NCBI GenBank assembly: GCA_002457715.1
Contig: NTKN01000008.1
Span: forward strand, 1 to 32,083
Direction of reading: 5' to 3'
Source of the DNA: Cryomorphaceae bacterium MED-G14
GTDB lineage: Bacteria > Bacteroidota > Bacteroidia > Flavobacteriales > Flavobacteriaceae
DNA: 32,083 nucleotides
Under the pieces are notes generated by a model that searched no databases, was not told the DNA's origin, and was given only the letters and a program-made list of their open reading frames with translations. The translations under genes were made by a program, and so were the position numbers. Of this stretch, positions 31,098-32,083 are shown piece after piece. Position 1 is the first letter of the stretch; the number at the start of each line of letters is the position of its first letter.

Positions 31098-32083
31098 TTA
31101 TTCCAGAATTAGTTCTTTTATTTCAATAGACTCGTTACCAATAATTTCACTATATAAATTAATCATTTCCTGAAGTTTTTCAGGATTAGATTTTGCAAGA
31201 TTATTTCTTTGAGATATGTCATTCTCCAGATTATATAACTTATATTCTTTAGAATTACCTAATTCAATATTAACATTAGTATTTTTTTCGGGTCCGTTAT
31301 AAGGTGGTATCATAGCCCAATTACCACTTCTCAATGCCGTTCTTTTTACAGCCTCAATTACAAGATTATTTCGTCCATTACCTTTATTATTGAAAAAAAC
31401 ATCGGAAAGATCGACTCCATCTCTAGATTTAATATCTGAGCCCAATAATGAAGAAAACGAATTAAGAAAATCTATTTGAGATACAATCTCATCAGAAACT
31501 TGTGGTTTTGTTTTTCCTTTCCAATACGTAATAAATGGAACTCTTGTACCCGCTTCAAATAAACTATATTTTCCTCCTCTGAGTTCACCAGCAGGTTTGT
31601 GGTCACCTAATTTTTCTACGGCATCATCATAGTAACCATCATTTAAAACCGGTCCGTTATCACTCGAGATAATTATAATAGTATTTTCAAGAAGATTATT
31701 TTCTTCCAAATGATTATATAACTCTCCAATACACCAATCAGCTTCTTTTATTACGTCACCTCTAGGCCCCATTCCTGAGGATCCCTCAAATCTTGGATGA
31801 GGGGTTCTTGGAACATGTGGTTGCTGTAGAGTATAAAATAAAAAGAAAGGACTGTCTTTAACTTTATTAATATATTTTTTTGCTTCATCTAAAAATTTAT
31901 CAGCCATATCAATATCACTCCATTTAGCTTTTTCACCACCTTTCATGTATCCAATTCTTGGAACTCCGTTAACTATAGCCTTATTATGCCCATGATGCCA
32001 TTTCATAGTTAATAACTCAGGATTTTTAGTTCCGCTAGGCAACCCATAATCATCGTTTTTGAAATTAACTTCAATAGGATCAT
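31098..32083 (-). CDS. Arylsulfatase A-like sulfatase, C-terminal part (N-terminus beyond right edge)
   Basis: PFFLFYTLQQPHVPRTPHPRF, IIISSDNGPVLNDGY, GELRGGKYSLFEAGTRVPFITYW. The listed start at 32042 is an internal TTG; the frame stays open to the edge (DPIEVNFKNDDYGLPSGTKNPE). Confidence 0.92.
   Translation of the reverse strand, partial: DPIEVNFKNDDYGLPSGTKNPELLTMKWHHGHNKAIVNGVPRIGYMKGGEKAKWSDIDMADKFLDEAKKYINKVKDSPFFLFYTLQQPHVPRTPHPRFEGSSGMGPRGDVIKEADWCIGELYNHLEENNLLENTIIIISSDNGPVLNDGYYDDAVEKLGDHKPAGELRGGKYSLFEAGTRVPFITYWKGKTKPQVSDEIVSQIDFLNSFSSLLGSDIKSRDGVDLSDVFFNNKGNGRNNLVIEAVKRTALRSGNWAMIPPYNGPEKNTNVNIELGNSKEYKLYNLENDISQRNNLAKSNPEKLQEMINLYSEIIGNESIEIKELILE

Noticed and set aside
31098-32042. 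Third sulfatase as a complete 314-aa protein starting at 32042
   Set aside because: The start is an internal TTG; the frame is open to the window edge and the N-terminal catalytic half of the sulfatase is missing, so it is a truncated view of a longer CDS.

Overview
AT-rich, densely coded chromosomal window, best read as a marine flavobacterium-like Bacteroidetes: it carries gldKLMN, lacks obvious Shine-Dalgarno sequences, and has TAnnTTTG-type -7 boxes. About 27.8 kb is housekeeping or envelope gene content. In order this is: surE (5' end only, absent from the ORF track), S41 C-terminal processing protease, an OppC/DppC-type permease, rodA-mrdA-mreD-mreC-mreB-purH, groEL-groES, secG, a TPR-like protein, lptE, a sigma-54 activator, miaB, topA, an arginase-fold protein, gldK-gldL-gldM-gldN, an NTF2-like lipoprotein and aconitase. 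The last ~4 kb holds three sulfatases: a tandem lipoprotein pair plus a convergent, truncated third. I saw no rRNA, tRNA, CRISPR array, integrase or transposase. I found no clear-cut new multi-gene system. The strongest leads are: (i) the arginase-fold protein between topA and gldK has lost the Mn-binding motifs and looks like a pseudoenzyme next to the T9SS/gliding genes; (ii) a near-consensus sigma-54 -24/-12 element sits just upstream of groES, with a sensor-less sigma-54 activator about 1.5 kb away; (iii) an uncharacterised NTF2-like lipoprotein follows gldN before a strong terminator; (iv) an uncharacterised TPR-like protein is translationally coupled between lptE and secG.
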